A stretch of DNA of 64,000 bases, taken from NCBI RefSeq assembly GCF_030409845.1, contig NZ_JAUFQQ010000003.1, positions 1,116,001 through 1,180,000 of the forward strand, read 5' to 3'. The DNA comes from Flavobacterium branchiarum. GTDB lineage: Bacteria; Bacteroidota; Bacteroidia; Flavobacteriales; Flavobacteriaceae. Below the pieces are notes generated by a model that searched no databases, was not told the origin of the DNA, and saw nothing but the letters and a program-made list of their open reading frames with translations. The number at the start of each line of letters is the position of its first letter. The stretch's first letter is position 1. A program made the translations under genes and the position numbers. Shown here in pieces: positions 25,679-33,324 of the stretch.

Positions 25679-27172
25679 TTACTTAGTTTCAATTTCGATT
25701 ATTTTTTTTCCTTTTTCTCCTAAATAGTGAGTAAGTAACTTTTCATATATTTTATATCCATCATCGACATTAGTAAAAATTAGAATTCCTTCTTTTGTTT
25801 TTGGAAGTATAAAGAAGATCGTTTGTGCGCCTTGATCGGCACCTCCATGAGATAATGCAGTTTCTCCGTTTCCTAAATCATAAATTTCGAGTCCTAAACC
25901 AAAATGTTTGTTGGCTTTTGTTTCTACTTGATTTGTTTTTAAATCTTCAAAAACTTTTTGTGATAATCCATCACCATTCATAATGCTAACTGCGAATTTA
26001 CCGTAATCTTCGATGGTCGTTAATAGATCATCAGCCGCACTTGCTGTTTTTCTTTTTTCTGTTTCATAAGCTTTTCCTTTTGGATCATAGCCAATTGCAA
26101 AACGTGTTTCGTCAGTATTTTTATCCCAGATGTAATTGGTATCTGTCATTTGCAAAGGATTAAAAATTAATTCTTTGGCTAATTGATCAAGAGATTTGTG
26201 AAACTTTTTTTCTAATGCTTTTCGGAGATATTCAAAACCTTCACCAGAATATTGGTATTTAGTTCCAGGTTCAAATAGAAAGCTTAGTTTTTTGTCAGGA
26301 TTCATCCATCGCCAATTTGGGAAACCTGTTTGATGGCTTAAAATAAATCTCGTTGTTAGTTTTTTTGTTCTAGGATCGTTTGCAATATCTGGATCAATCC
26401 AATATTTAGAAAGAGATTCATCTAAGTCCCATTTCCCTAAACTAACTAGTTTTAAGGCAACCATTGCGGTAACAGGTTTGGTAAGTGAAGCAACATTAAA
26501 AATTGTATTGTAAGGTGCGGTTTCTCCTTTTTTTAGTTCACCAAAAACTTTGATTTGTTGGAGCTTTCCACCATTGATTATTCCAAGTCCTAGATTAGGA
26601 ATGTTATTTTCTTTAAGCCAATTTTCAATCTCATTGTCATCACCAAACATTTTTGTTTTATTGATTATGGTAGGATTGTTTTGATGATCGTAGCTAAGAG
26701 ATCGGGCTAGTTTCCATGTTCCGTTTTGGAGTAGCCATAAATGTGTAAATCGAGCGATACTTCCTGGGATTTCTTTTTTACCAGATGTAGATTCATAGAA
26801 TTGATGAGCACCAATTTGGACAGCACCATATAATGTTTTGTTTTTATAAAGAGGGTAAATTTCGGTAGTTCCAGCTATTAATTCCCTTCTTACTCTATAT
26901 ATTGAAGACGGATTGCATATTCCCTTTAGAAAATTATACAAAAAAACTTTCTTGTTGGATATACTGTCCGTATCATGATAAAATTCAAAATCTTCGGTTA
27001 ATAATGTTTTAAATTGATTTACATCGCAAGTATTGAAGCCAACTTTAAAAAGCAAGCTGTCTTTGGAAATGATGGTTTTATATAAATCAGATTTTTTATC
27101 GATCTGTGCCGATAAAGAGATTGAAGCTAGAAATAGCAGTAATAAATAGAGATTGATTGATTTGATTGTCAT
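25679..27172 (-). CDS. Secreted serine hydrolase (class C beta-lactamase fold) with NTF2-like N-terminal domain
   Basis: A 497-aa exported protein. A signal peptide spans about 1-22, ending LSAQ. A DUF4440/NTF2-like domain follows (about 30-165). The beta-lactamase/penicillin-binding-type domain carries S-L-T-K at 229-232 (the SxxK nucleophile motif), Y-S-G near 313 in place of YxN, and HGGADQG near 445 in the KTG position. These point to a peptidase or esterase of the S12 family. Substrate unknown. It leads a four-gene operon with the zinc ribbon, DUF2085 and ClbS-like genes. Confidence 0.9.
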   Translation of the reverse strand: MTIKSINLYLLLLFLASISLSAQIDKKSDLYKTIISKDSLLFKVGFNTCDVNQFKTLLTEDFEFYHDTDSISNKKVFLYNFLKGICNPSSIYRVRRELIAGTTEIYPLYKNKTLYGAVQIGAHQFYESTSGKKEIPGSIARFTHLWLLQNGTWKLARSLSYDHQNNPTIINKTKMFGDDNEIENWLKENNIPNLGLGIINGGKLQQIKVFGELKKGETAPYNTIFNVASLTKPVTAMVALKLVSLGKWDLDESLSKYWIDPDIANDPRTKKLTTRFILSHQTGFPNWRWMNPDKKLSFLFEPGTKYQYSGEGFEYLRKALEKKFHKSLDQLAKELIFNPLQMTDTNYIWDKNTDETRFAIGYDPKGKAYETEKRKTASAADDLLTTIEDYGKFAVSIMNGDGLSQKVFEDLKTNQVETKANKHFGLGLEIYDLGNGETALSHGGADQGAQTIFFILPKTKEGILIFTNVDDGYKIYEKLLTHYLGEKGKKIIEIETK

Positions 27173-27190
27173 GATGATGATGATGATGAT
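27171..27190. repeat. ATG/CAT trinucleotide microsatellite at a start codon
   Basis: About seven ATG units on the plus strand read as CAT/ATC repeats on the minus strand and run directly into the ATG start of the serine hydrolase (27170-27172). The repeat sits exactly where the ribosome binds, so length changes could alter initiation. Confidence 0.8.
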
Positions 27191-27258
27191 TTTTTTATAA
27201 GACGAGATATAATTTTTTTGTTACAAAAAACAAATAGTCTTAAAGGATTGTTCTCCTA

Positions 27259-27476
27259 TTATGTGTTTTTCCTACCTACAAATCGTATTACAGAACCTTT
27301 TCCGTTATGAAAAAGACCTTCGTTTAATTCAATTTCGGTTTCTATTAGTTCTATTATTTCGTAATCAGGAAAATCAGCTTTTATTTCATCAATAGAAAAT
27401 AGCATGTCCAATTCTTTTGGACCTCCAATTTTCTCGTTTATAGAGTTGTATTCGATGTGTTTTTTACTAAATGCTT
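27259..27476 (-). pseudogene. Duplicated 3' end of the methyltransferase gene at 32403-33026
   Basis: The last 70 or so codons of the downstream methyltransferase are repeated here in the same orientation, with about 8 base differences by eye across 205 bases. The frame runs from [11 protein letters not shown] to VIRFVGRK. It ends at a slightly later stop (27259-27261) because the terminal codons diverge. The SAM-binding part is absent, so the copy cannot be functional. Confidence 0.9.
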
Positions 27477-27846
27477 TTTTGTTTTTTTTTCATAAAAGGA
27501 GTTTTTAGTAAACGTAAATTAGGGAGAATTATGTCATTAATTGGTGATTTATAATAATAAGTTGTATGAAATATTCTTTCGGTTTTTAAACGGTTGAATT
27601 ACTTATACGAGAACTATTAGAATGCAAGAATAGTAAAATAGTACTGTTTGTAATTTATTAAGTAGGAAAAAAAACATGGAAAATAAATTTATATTACGAT
27701 ATTTGTAAGAAAAAATTAACACATTTGAATTTGGTAAAATAAAGTTACTCTTTGTTAATGTTTCTTAATTGACGCCTATATGAAGAGTTATTTCGCACAT
27801 ATGCAAATTAACACGTATTGAAGCAGAATATAAAAAAACAAATTTA
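27477..27846. other. AT-rich gap upstream of the candidate toxin gene
   Basis: No coding frame was recognised in this 370-base stretch. It is very AT-rich and begins where homology to the methyltransferase 3' end stops. TTTG and TACTCTTTG motifs near 27725-27755 loosely resemble Bacteroidota promoter boxes but do not fit well. Confidence 0.5.
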
Positions 27847-28491
27847 ATGACAGAATTTAAAAATTATTATGGGACAGACCCCGGTTGGGGAACAGCTGCT
27901 AGGAGAGTGTTATTTAACGCTGCATGTAAATATTTAGGAATTAACCCAACACAAGCAGAAAATATTTTTGGTGTAGGATTTCATTCTATATTGCAAAGTA
28001 GCTCAGTCCAGCTTTCGGGGGAAATTCTCAATAAAGTCAAGAAAGATCCAGCAATTCTTAATAAACAAAGGGAAATAGTAGCCACAATAAAAAATGATGC
28101 GCGCTATAAAGTTAAATTTATAGAAGATAAAATAACAAATTCTTTCGCGATTCAGCTTGGCGGACAACGAGCCAGAGGCGAAATGTGGAAACAAGCCCTG
28201 GAGTTTTGGAAATGGAGAACAGAATATAGTGCCACTTGGGAAATGGCATTTGATGAATTAACTTGGGCAATTCGATCAGTAAATGTGAAGTATAGTTATA
28301 TTGCCGATAGTAATGGAGATATTACGATATCTTATAACTTAACCGATACATTAGATCTACGCCCATCTTGGGGAGACCGTTCTATGGAGTACAATGCTAT
28401 ATGCTGTGTATTGGGTTTTATGTACCACGATGTTCTTGGCGGAAGCGACGAATTACAGGTAAAAGCAAACTGGAAAACGATAATTAAATAA
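27847..28491 (+). CDS. Candidate antibacterial toxin/effector of unrecognised family
   Basis: A 214-aa protein with no signal peptide or membrane segment. The N-terminal part is helical. The C-terminal 80 residues are compact and motif-rich: ISYNLTDTLDLRP, then R-S-M-E-Y-N, then a G-F-M-Y-H-D-V-L-G-G block and a final W-K. The clustered Asp, Arg, His and Trp residues suggest an enzyme core. I do not recognise a characterised family. The toxin idea rests on context: four tandem lipoproteins follow with a 2-base gap, and pieces of this gene's 3' end recur between them. No delivery domain is attached. Confidence 0.6.
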   Translation: MTEFKNYYGTDPGWGTAARRVLFNAACKYLGINPTQAENIFGVGFHSILQSSSVQLSGEILNKVKKDPAILNKQREIVATIKNDARYKVKFIEDKITNSFAIQLGGQRARGEMWKQALEFWKWRTEYSATWEMAFDELTWAIRSVNVKYSYIADSNGDITISYNLTDTLDLRPSWGDRSMEYNAICCVLGFMYHDVLGGSDELQVKANWKTIIK

Positions 28492-28493
28492 AG

Positions 28494-29129
28494 ATGAAAA
28501 ACAAAATAAGTATTACACTTGGCATTGCTATTTTGCTATGTTTGGTATCATCATGTTTTTTAAAAAAAGAACACAAAGATGTAGATCCTTTTTATACAAT
28601 TAACCATTTTGGTCAATTCCACATTCTTCCTTTGTTAAAACCTATAACATTATTGTATGACCCAAGTACAAAAGAATGGTGGTTAAATAAAAATAACTTA
28701 TTAAAACAAAACATATCTAATGAAATAACTGAAAAAGAAATTGGAGTAGAGAAAACTTATATTTTTTGGAAAATCATTGGAAGGAGAGATACTATTGAAG
28801 GTTATACTTCAAAAGATTATGTGTTTTTAGATAAATATGGAGTAATATCATACGGACGTTCTAAAATAAAAACTTTCGTTGATGAGATCCAAATTTACCC
28901 TACTGATAGTATTCATAAAATATTTATAATACCAGAACGCTGGTTTGTTATTAATGTAGCAGACAGCACAACCGAAGCTTTTTTCTCGAAAAAAAAATAT
29001 AAAAACTACCTGAAAGAAAAGGGGGTATCTGGCAAAATGTACAACATAGAAAGTGTAAAAAAAGAATTTGCTAAAACAGGTATCGCTCCGTGGTTTCCCG
29101 AAGACATAAAAACGAAGCTGAGAGAATAA
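28494..29129 (+). CDS. Lipoprotein paralogue 1, candidate immunity protein
   Basis: A 211-aa predicted lipoprotein with a signal peptide ending in lipobox VSSC (Cys about 21). It has a conserved N-terminal part (KKEHKDVDPFYTINHFGQF), a divergent middle (about 60-125) and an almost invariant C-terminal 80 residues ending WFPEDIKTKLRE. It begins 2 bases after the candidate toxin stop. Periplasmic or membrane-anchored placement would suit neutralising a toxin that acts in the cell envelope. No known family was recognised. Confidence 0.75.
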   Translation: MKNKISITLGIAILLCLVSSCFLKKEHKDVDPFYTINHFGQFHILPLLKPITLLYDPSTKEWWLNKNNLLKQNISNEITEKEIGVEKTYIFWKIIGRRDTIEGYTSKDYVFLDKYGVISYGRSKIKTFVDEIQIYPTDSIHKIFIIPERWFVINVADSTTEAFFSKKKYKNYLKEKGVSGKMYNIESVKKEFAKTGIAPWFPEDIKTKLRE

Positions 29130-29175
29130 ACAAAACTATAATCGATTAGTTACCATTTAGGAATAGGAGATTTTT

Positions 29176-29238
29176 ATGTATGACATTCTTGACGGAAGCG
29201 GTGAATTATTAGTAAAAGCATACTGGAACGATAATTAA
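29176..29238 (+). pseudogene. Toxin 3'-end remnant 1
   Basis: Within the 115-base gap between lipoproteins 1 and 2, a 20-codon frame reads MYDILDGSGELLVKAYW and then frameshifts by loss of 2 bases. It aligns with the end of the 27847 protein (MYHDVLGGSDELQVKANW). The junction TAA-ag-ATG to the next lipoprotein matches that of the intact gene. Confidence 0.85.
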
Positions 29239-29244
29239 ATAAAG

Positions 29245-29877
29245 ATGAAAAACAAAATAAGTATTAAACTTGGCGTTGCTATTATGCTATGTTTTATATC
29301 ATCATGTATTTTTAAAAAAGAACACAAAGATGTAGATCCTTTTTATACAATTAACCGTTTTGGTCAATTTCACCTCCTTCCTTTAGTAAAACCGATAACT
29401 TTATCGTATGATCCTAGTACAAAAGTATGGATGCTAGCTGATAACCATTCGTTAAAGAATAGTATTGGCATTGATTCATTAATAAAAATTGGAGTAGAGA
29501 AAACCTATATTTATGGTAATGTACGTGGATGGAATGACACTATTGAAACTTATACTTCAAAAGACTATGTGTTTTTAAATAAATACGGTACAGTATACGG
29601 GCCTAGTAAAAACAGAAAGGGTATAACAAACGAAATCCAAATTTACCCTACTGATAGTATTCATAAAATATTTATAATACCAGAACGCTGGTTTGTAATA
29701 AATGTAGCAGACAGTACAACCGAAGCTTTTTTCTCAAAAAAAGAATATAAAAACTACCTGAAAGAAAAGGGGGTATCTGGCAAAATGTATAACATAGAAA
29801 GTGTAAAAAAAGAATTTGCTAAAACAGGTATCGCTCCGTGGTTTCCAGAAGATATAAAAACGAAGCTGAGAGAATAA
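29245..29877 (+). CDS. Lipoprotein paralogue 2, candidate immunity protein
   Basis: A 210-aa lipoprotein with lipobox ISSC. It shares the N-terminal and C-terminal blocks of paralogue 1 almost base for base. The middle differs: residues about 60-125 include WMLADNHSLKNSIGIDS and a GPSKNRKG loop. The repeat period from paralogue 1 is 751 bases. The concentrated variability suggests a changing binding surface. Confidence 0.75.
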   Translation: MKNKISIKLGVAIMLCFISSCIFKKEHKDVDPFYTINRFGQFHLLPLVKPITLSYDPSTKVWMLADNHSLKNSIGIDSLIKIGVEKTYIYGNVRGWNDTIETYTSKDYVFLNKYGTVYGPSKNRKGITNEIQIYPTDSIHKIFIIPERWFVINVADSTTEAFFSKKEYKNYLKEKGVSGKMYNIESVKKEFAKTGIAPWFPEDIKTKLRE

Positions 29878-29923
29878 ACAAAACTATAATCGATTAGTTA
29901 CCATTTAGGAATAGGAGATTTTT

Positions 29924-29992
29924 ATGTATGACATTCTTGGCGGAAGCGACGAATTACAAGTAAAAGCAAACTGGAAAACGATAATTAAATAA
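29924..29992 (+). pseudogene. Toxin 3'-end remnant 2
   Basis: A 22-codon open frame reads MYDILGGSDELQVKANW and four or five further residues identical to the candidate toxin's terminus, then TAA. It lies directly before lipoprotein 3 with the same TAA-ag-ATG junction. The upstream part of the spacer contains stop codons in the toxin frame. Confidence 0.88.
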
Positions 29993-29994
29993 AG

Positions 29995-30630
29995 ATGAAA
30001 AACAAAATAAGTATTACACTTGGCGTTGCTATTTTGCTATGTTTGGTATCATCATGTTTTTTAAAAAAAGAACACAAAGATGTAGATCCTTTTTATACAA
30101 TTAACCATTTTGGTCAGTTCTATCTCCTCCCTTTAGCAAAACCAATAGTATTAACATATGACCCAAATGGTAGAGTATGGAGGATGTTAGAAGATAACCA
30201 ATCGTTAAAAAAAAATGTGTATGTTGACTCTTTAACAGAAATAGGAGTTGATAGAACTTATATTTATGGTAAAAAATTTGAGAGGAAAGAATTTATTGAA
30301 ACATATCAACTAGGAGACTATTTATTTTTAAGTAAGTATGGTACAATTTCGTGGAATGATAAAAAGGACAAGCCAAGACCAGACCAAATCCGAATTTACC
30401 CAATAGATAGTGTACATAAAATATTTATAATACCAGAACAATGGTTTGTTATAAATGTAGCAGACAGTACAACCGAAGCTTTTTTCTCGAAAAAAGAATA
30501 TAAAAACTATCTGAAAGAAAAGGGAGTGTCTGGCAAAATGTACAACATAGAAAGTGTAAAAAAAGAATTTGCTAAAACAGGTATCGCTCCGTGGTTTCCA
30601 GAAGATATAAAAACGAAGCTGAGAGAATAA
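29995..30630 (+). CDS. Lipoprotein paralogue 3, candidate immunity protein
   Basis: A 211-aa lipoprotein with lipobox VSSC and the most divergent middle of the four: WRMLEDNQSLKKNVYVDS, GKKFERKEFIETYQLGDY and a KKDKPRPDQIR loop. The terminal 80 residues match the others, with small changes such as PEQWFV for PERWFV. Period from paralogue 2 is 750 bases. Confidence 0.75.
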   Translation: MKNKISITLGVAILLCLVSSCFLKKEHKDVDPFYTINHFGQFYLLPLAKPIVLTYDPNGRVWRMLEDNQSLKKNVYVDSLTEIGVDRTYIYGKKFERKEFIETYQLGDYLFLSKYGTISWNDKKDKPRPDQIRIYPIDSVHKIFIIPEQWFVINVADSTTEAFFSKKEYKNYLKEKGVSGKMYNIESVKKEFAKTGIAPWFPEDIKTKLRE

Positions 30631-30676
30631 ACAAAACTATAATCGATTAGTTACCATTTAGGAATAGGAGATTTTT

Positions 30677-30745
30677 ATGTATGACATTCTTGGCGGAAGC
30701 GACGAATTACAAGTAAAAGCAAACTGGAAAACGATAATTAAATAA
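30677..30745 (+). pseudogene. Toxin 3'-end remnant 3
   Basis: Identical in reading to remnant 2: a 22-codon tail of the candidate toxin ending in TAA, 2 bases before the ATG of lipoprotein 4. The preceding 46 bases of spacer are the same as in the other gaps. Confidence 0.88.
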
Positions 30746-30747
30746 AG

Positions 30748-31380
30748 ATGAAAAACAAAATAAGTATTACACTTGGCGTTGCTATTTTGCTATGTTTGGT
30801 ATCATCATGTTTTTTAAAAAAAGAACACAAAGATGTAGATCCTTTTTATACAACTAACCATTTTGGTCAATTCCACATTCTTCCTTTGTTAAAACCTATA
30901 ACATTGATGTATGATCCTAGTACAAAAGTGTGGTGGTTAGAATATAACCATTCATTAAAACATAATATATCCATTAATACTTTAACAGAAATAGGAGTCG
31001 ATAAAACCTATATTTATGGTAATATACTTGGATGGAAAGATACGATTCAAAGTTATACTGCAAGGGATTATGTATTTACCGACAAGTATGGAATAACATC
31101 TTGGGATGAAAAAAAAGATAAACCAACACCAGATGAAATCCAAATTTACCCTACTGATAGTATTCATAAAATATTTATAATACCCGAACGTTGGTTTGTA
31201 ATAAATGTAGCAGACAGCACAACCGAAGCTTTTTTCTCGAAAAAAAAATATAAAAACTACCTGAAAGAAAAGGGTGTATCTGGCAAAATGTACAACATAG
31301 AAAGTGTAAAAAAAGAATTTGCTAAAACAGGTATCGCTCCGTGGTTTCCCGAAGACATAAAAACGAAGCTGAGAGAATAA
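30748..31380 (+). CDS. Lipoprotein paralogue 4, candidate immunity protein
   Basis: A 210-aa lipoprotein with lipobox VSSC. Its middle combines features of paralogue 2 (GNILGWKDTI) and paralogue 3 (SWDEKKDKPTPDEI), which suggests recombination among the copies. The C-terminal 80 residues equal those of paralogue 1. No toxin remnant follows it, so this is the end of the array. Period from paralogue 3 is 753 bases. Confidence 0.75.
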   Translation: MKNKISITLGVAILLCLVSSCFLKKEHKDVDPFYTTNHFGQFHILPLLKPITLMYDPSTKVWWLEYNHSLKHNISINTLTEIGVDKTYIYGNILGWKDTIQSYTARDYVFTDKYGITSWDEKKDKPTPDEIQIYPTDSIHKIFIIPERWFVINVADSTTEAFFSKKKYKNYLKEKGVSGKMYNIESVKKEFAKTGIAPWFPEDIKTKLRE

Positions 31381-31500
31381 ACAAACCCTAACATCTTTTT
31401 TACTTACACACTTTATGAGATAGTACCTTTGTTTATTATTACATTTAGAATTTATGACTTACAGATTTAGATTTATAACTAGCAGAGTTAGGTTCATAGC

Positions 31501-32406
31501 TTATCCTATATCTATTTCAGTTCTAAATACCACTACAGCATCTCCTTTTATTTGAATCAATGTAGGTTTGTTGTCTTCTATCTTAACTTTTATATTTATC
31601 ACACCAAGTCGATCTATTTTTTCTGCTTGTCTGCCATTGAATTCAAATTCATACTCTTTAAAATCAACAATTTTATTTTGGATTAAATATCCACCTAAAG
31701 GGCCGTTTGCATTACCAGTTACAGGATCTTCATTTATACCTATTCCAGGAGCAAACATTCGTCCATAAGTTAAAATGTCTTTCTCATCAGAATCAAAAGT
31801 AAAAACAAAATATCCATTGCAGTTAATGGCTGTACTCAACTCCGCTAATGCATTGTAGTTTGGCGATAACGCATTTAGTTTAGCTCTACTTTTAATTCCA
31901 ATCATAACTTTAGAATGTCCTGTAGAGGCTATCTGTATGGGGCATTTTTCATTAATGTCTGCTTCTTCTAGTCCTAATGCAGTTATCATTTTAGTTGTTA
32001 TATCCTTATCAAAAGTTGGACTAAGCTCGAAAGCTCCTTGTGTCATTACAATTTGGTAGTCTCCATTGTTCTTAATTATTTCAAAAGGGAGAATTCCAAT
32101 TTTAGTTTTAAATCGTAATACACAAGAATCTAAATTATCTTCGACTGCTTTTGCATACATCGCTGCGATTGTAGCATGTCCGCAAATTGGAACTTCCATA
32201 GTTGGGGTAAAATAGCGTATTATTCCATCGCAGTCATCGCTATCAGGCGGGAATAGAAAAGCAGTTTCGGAATTGTTTAATTCTCTTGCAATTTGTTGCA
32301 TTTGGTGATCATTTAATCCCTCGGCATTTACAACTACTCCTGCTGGATTTCCTTTGAATCTTTCTTTTGTAAAAGAATCAATTTGATATACTATTCGGTT
32401 TTTCAT
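31501..32406 (-). CDS. PhzF family isomerase-like protein
   Basis: A 301-aa protein of the PhzF (diaminopimelate epimerase-like) fold. It opens [19 protein letters not shown], with a catalytic-type Glu in [11 protein letters not shown] near 45-55. A C-G-H-A-T-I-A block lies near 75, and [17 protein letters not shown] in the second half is the family hallmark. Members isomerise or epimerise varied small acids. The substrate is unknown. Its start overlaps the stop of the methyltransferase upstream by 4 bases (ATGA), so the two are translationally coupled. Confidence 0.92.
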   Translation of the reverse strand: MKNRIVYQIDSFTKERFKGNPAGVVVNAEGLNDHQMQQIARELNNSETAFLFPPDSDDCDGIIRYFTPTMEVPICGHATIAAMYAKAVEDNLDSCVLRFKTKIGILPFEIIKNNGDYQIVMTQGAFELSPTFDKDITTKMITALGLEEADINEKCPIQIASTGHSKVMIGIKSRAKLNALSPNYNALAELSTAINCNGYFVFTFDSDEKDILTYGRMFAPGIGINEDPVTGNANGPLGGYLIQNKIVDFKEYEFEFNGRQAEKIDRLGVINIKVKIEDNKPTLIQIKGDAVVVFRTEIDIG

Positions 32407-33026
32407 TTTTTTCTGCCTACAAATCGTATTACTGAACCTTTTCCGTTATGAAAAAGACCTTCGTTTAATTCTATTTCGGTTTCTATTAATTCTATTACTT
32501 CGTAATCAGGGAAATCAGCTTTTATTTCATCAATAGAAAATAGCATGTCCAATTCTTTTGGACCTCCAATTTTCTCGTTTTTTGAGTTGTATTCGATGTG
32601 TTTTTTACTAAATGCTTCAAAAATTAGCATTCCACCTTTGCGTAAGTAGTTACTAAGTATTTTATGATAAGATGATTTGATATCGCTAGGAAAGTGCGCG
32701 TAGATTAAAGCAATTGCATCAAATTGTTCAGGAACATAATTTAATGTTTGTAATTCGCCAACTTGATAATCAATTGATACATTATTGTCTTTGGCTAGGC
32801 GAAGGGCTTTATTTTTTCCTTCCATGCTTATGTCAAATGCAGAAACTGTCCAGCCAAGTTTAGCCGCGAAAACAGCATTACGACCTTCTCCTTCGGCAGG
32901 GAAGAGTATGGTTCCTGGAGTTAGTTTTTCTAATTGTTCTTTTAAATAGTTATTCGGATGTTCACCATAAGCAAACTCATCTGTACTATATCGGTCATTC
33001 CATCTGTCGGTCCAAGAATTATTCAT
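32403..33026 (-). CDS. Class I SAM-dependent methyltransferase (TehB/UbiE-like)
   Basis: A 207-aa enzyme. It starts [21 protein letters not shown], followed by motif [21 protein letters not shown] near 40-59 and [17 protein letters not shown]. This thiopurine S-methyltransferase-like or TehB-like pattern suits a small-molecule or metalloid methyltransferase. The C-terminal [18 protein letters not shown] is duplicated at 27259-27476. Start is ATG at 33024-33026. Confidence 0.9.
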   Translation of the reverse strand: MNNSWTDRWNDRYSTDEFAYGEHPNNYLKEQLEKLTPGTILFPAEGEGRNAVFAAKLGWTVSAFDISMEGKNKALRLAKDNNVSIDYQVGELQTLNYVPEQFDAIALIYAHFPSDIKSSYHKILSNYLRKGGMLIFEAFSKKHIEYNSKNEKIGGPKELDMLFSIDEIKADFPDYEVIELIETEIELNEGLFHNGKGSVIRFVGRKK

Positions 33027-33141
33027 AATTTATGTAGGGGTTATTGCTTTCATAACTTCATGTAATATTCTTATTATAGAAGTTATTAGGCGGTTTTTAG
33101 CTTAACGAAAATACGAATTTAAAAGTGAATTTACAGCAGTT

Positions 33142-33229
33142 TTGCGTGAAGGATAGAGGCGATATCCTTTTGTGAGCGTAGCTAAGCAAAAGATAAAGCC
33201 GAAAGCCTGACCCTTTTTCGGGTCACGCC
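33142..33229. repeat. Interspersed intergenic repeat, family C
   Basis: Reads TGCGTGAAGGATAGAGGCGA, then ATCCTTTTGTGAGCG, an AAAAGATAAAGCCGAAAGCC block, and ends in the hairpin GACCCTTTTTCGGGTC followed by ACGCC. I recall this layout as widespread in Flavobacterium gaps. Only one copy lies in this window. Confidence 0.55.
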
Positions 33230-33236
33230 ATAAAAA

Positions 33237-33264
33237 AATCCGATCTGTTTTCACAAATCGGATT
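33237..33264 (-). terminator. Intrinsic terminator of lpdA
   Basis: AATCCGAT (33237-33244) pairs with ATCGGATT (33257-33264), and the A run at 33232-33238 provides a minus-strand T tract. It lies 60 bases past the lpdA stop. Confidence 0.75.
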
Positions 33265-33324
33265 CTAAATTGAAAATTATATATAACTATAAAAATGTAC
33301 TATTGAACATTTTTAAGTTAGTTT

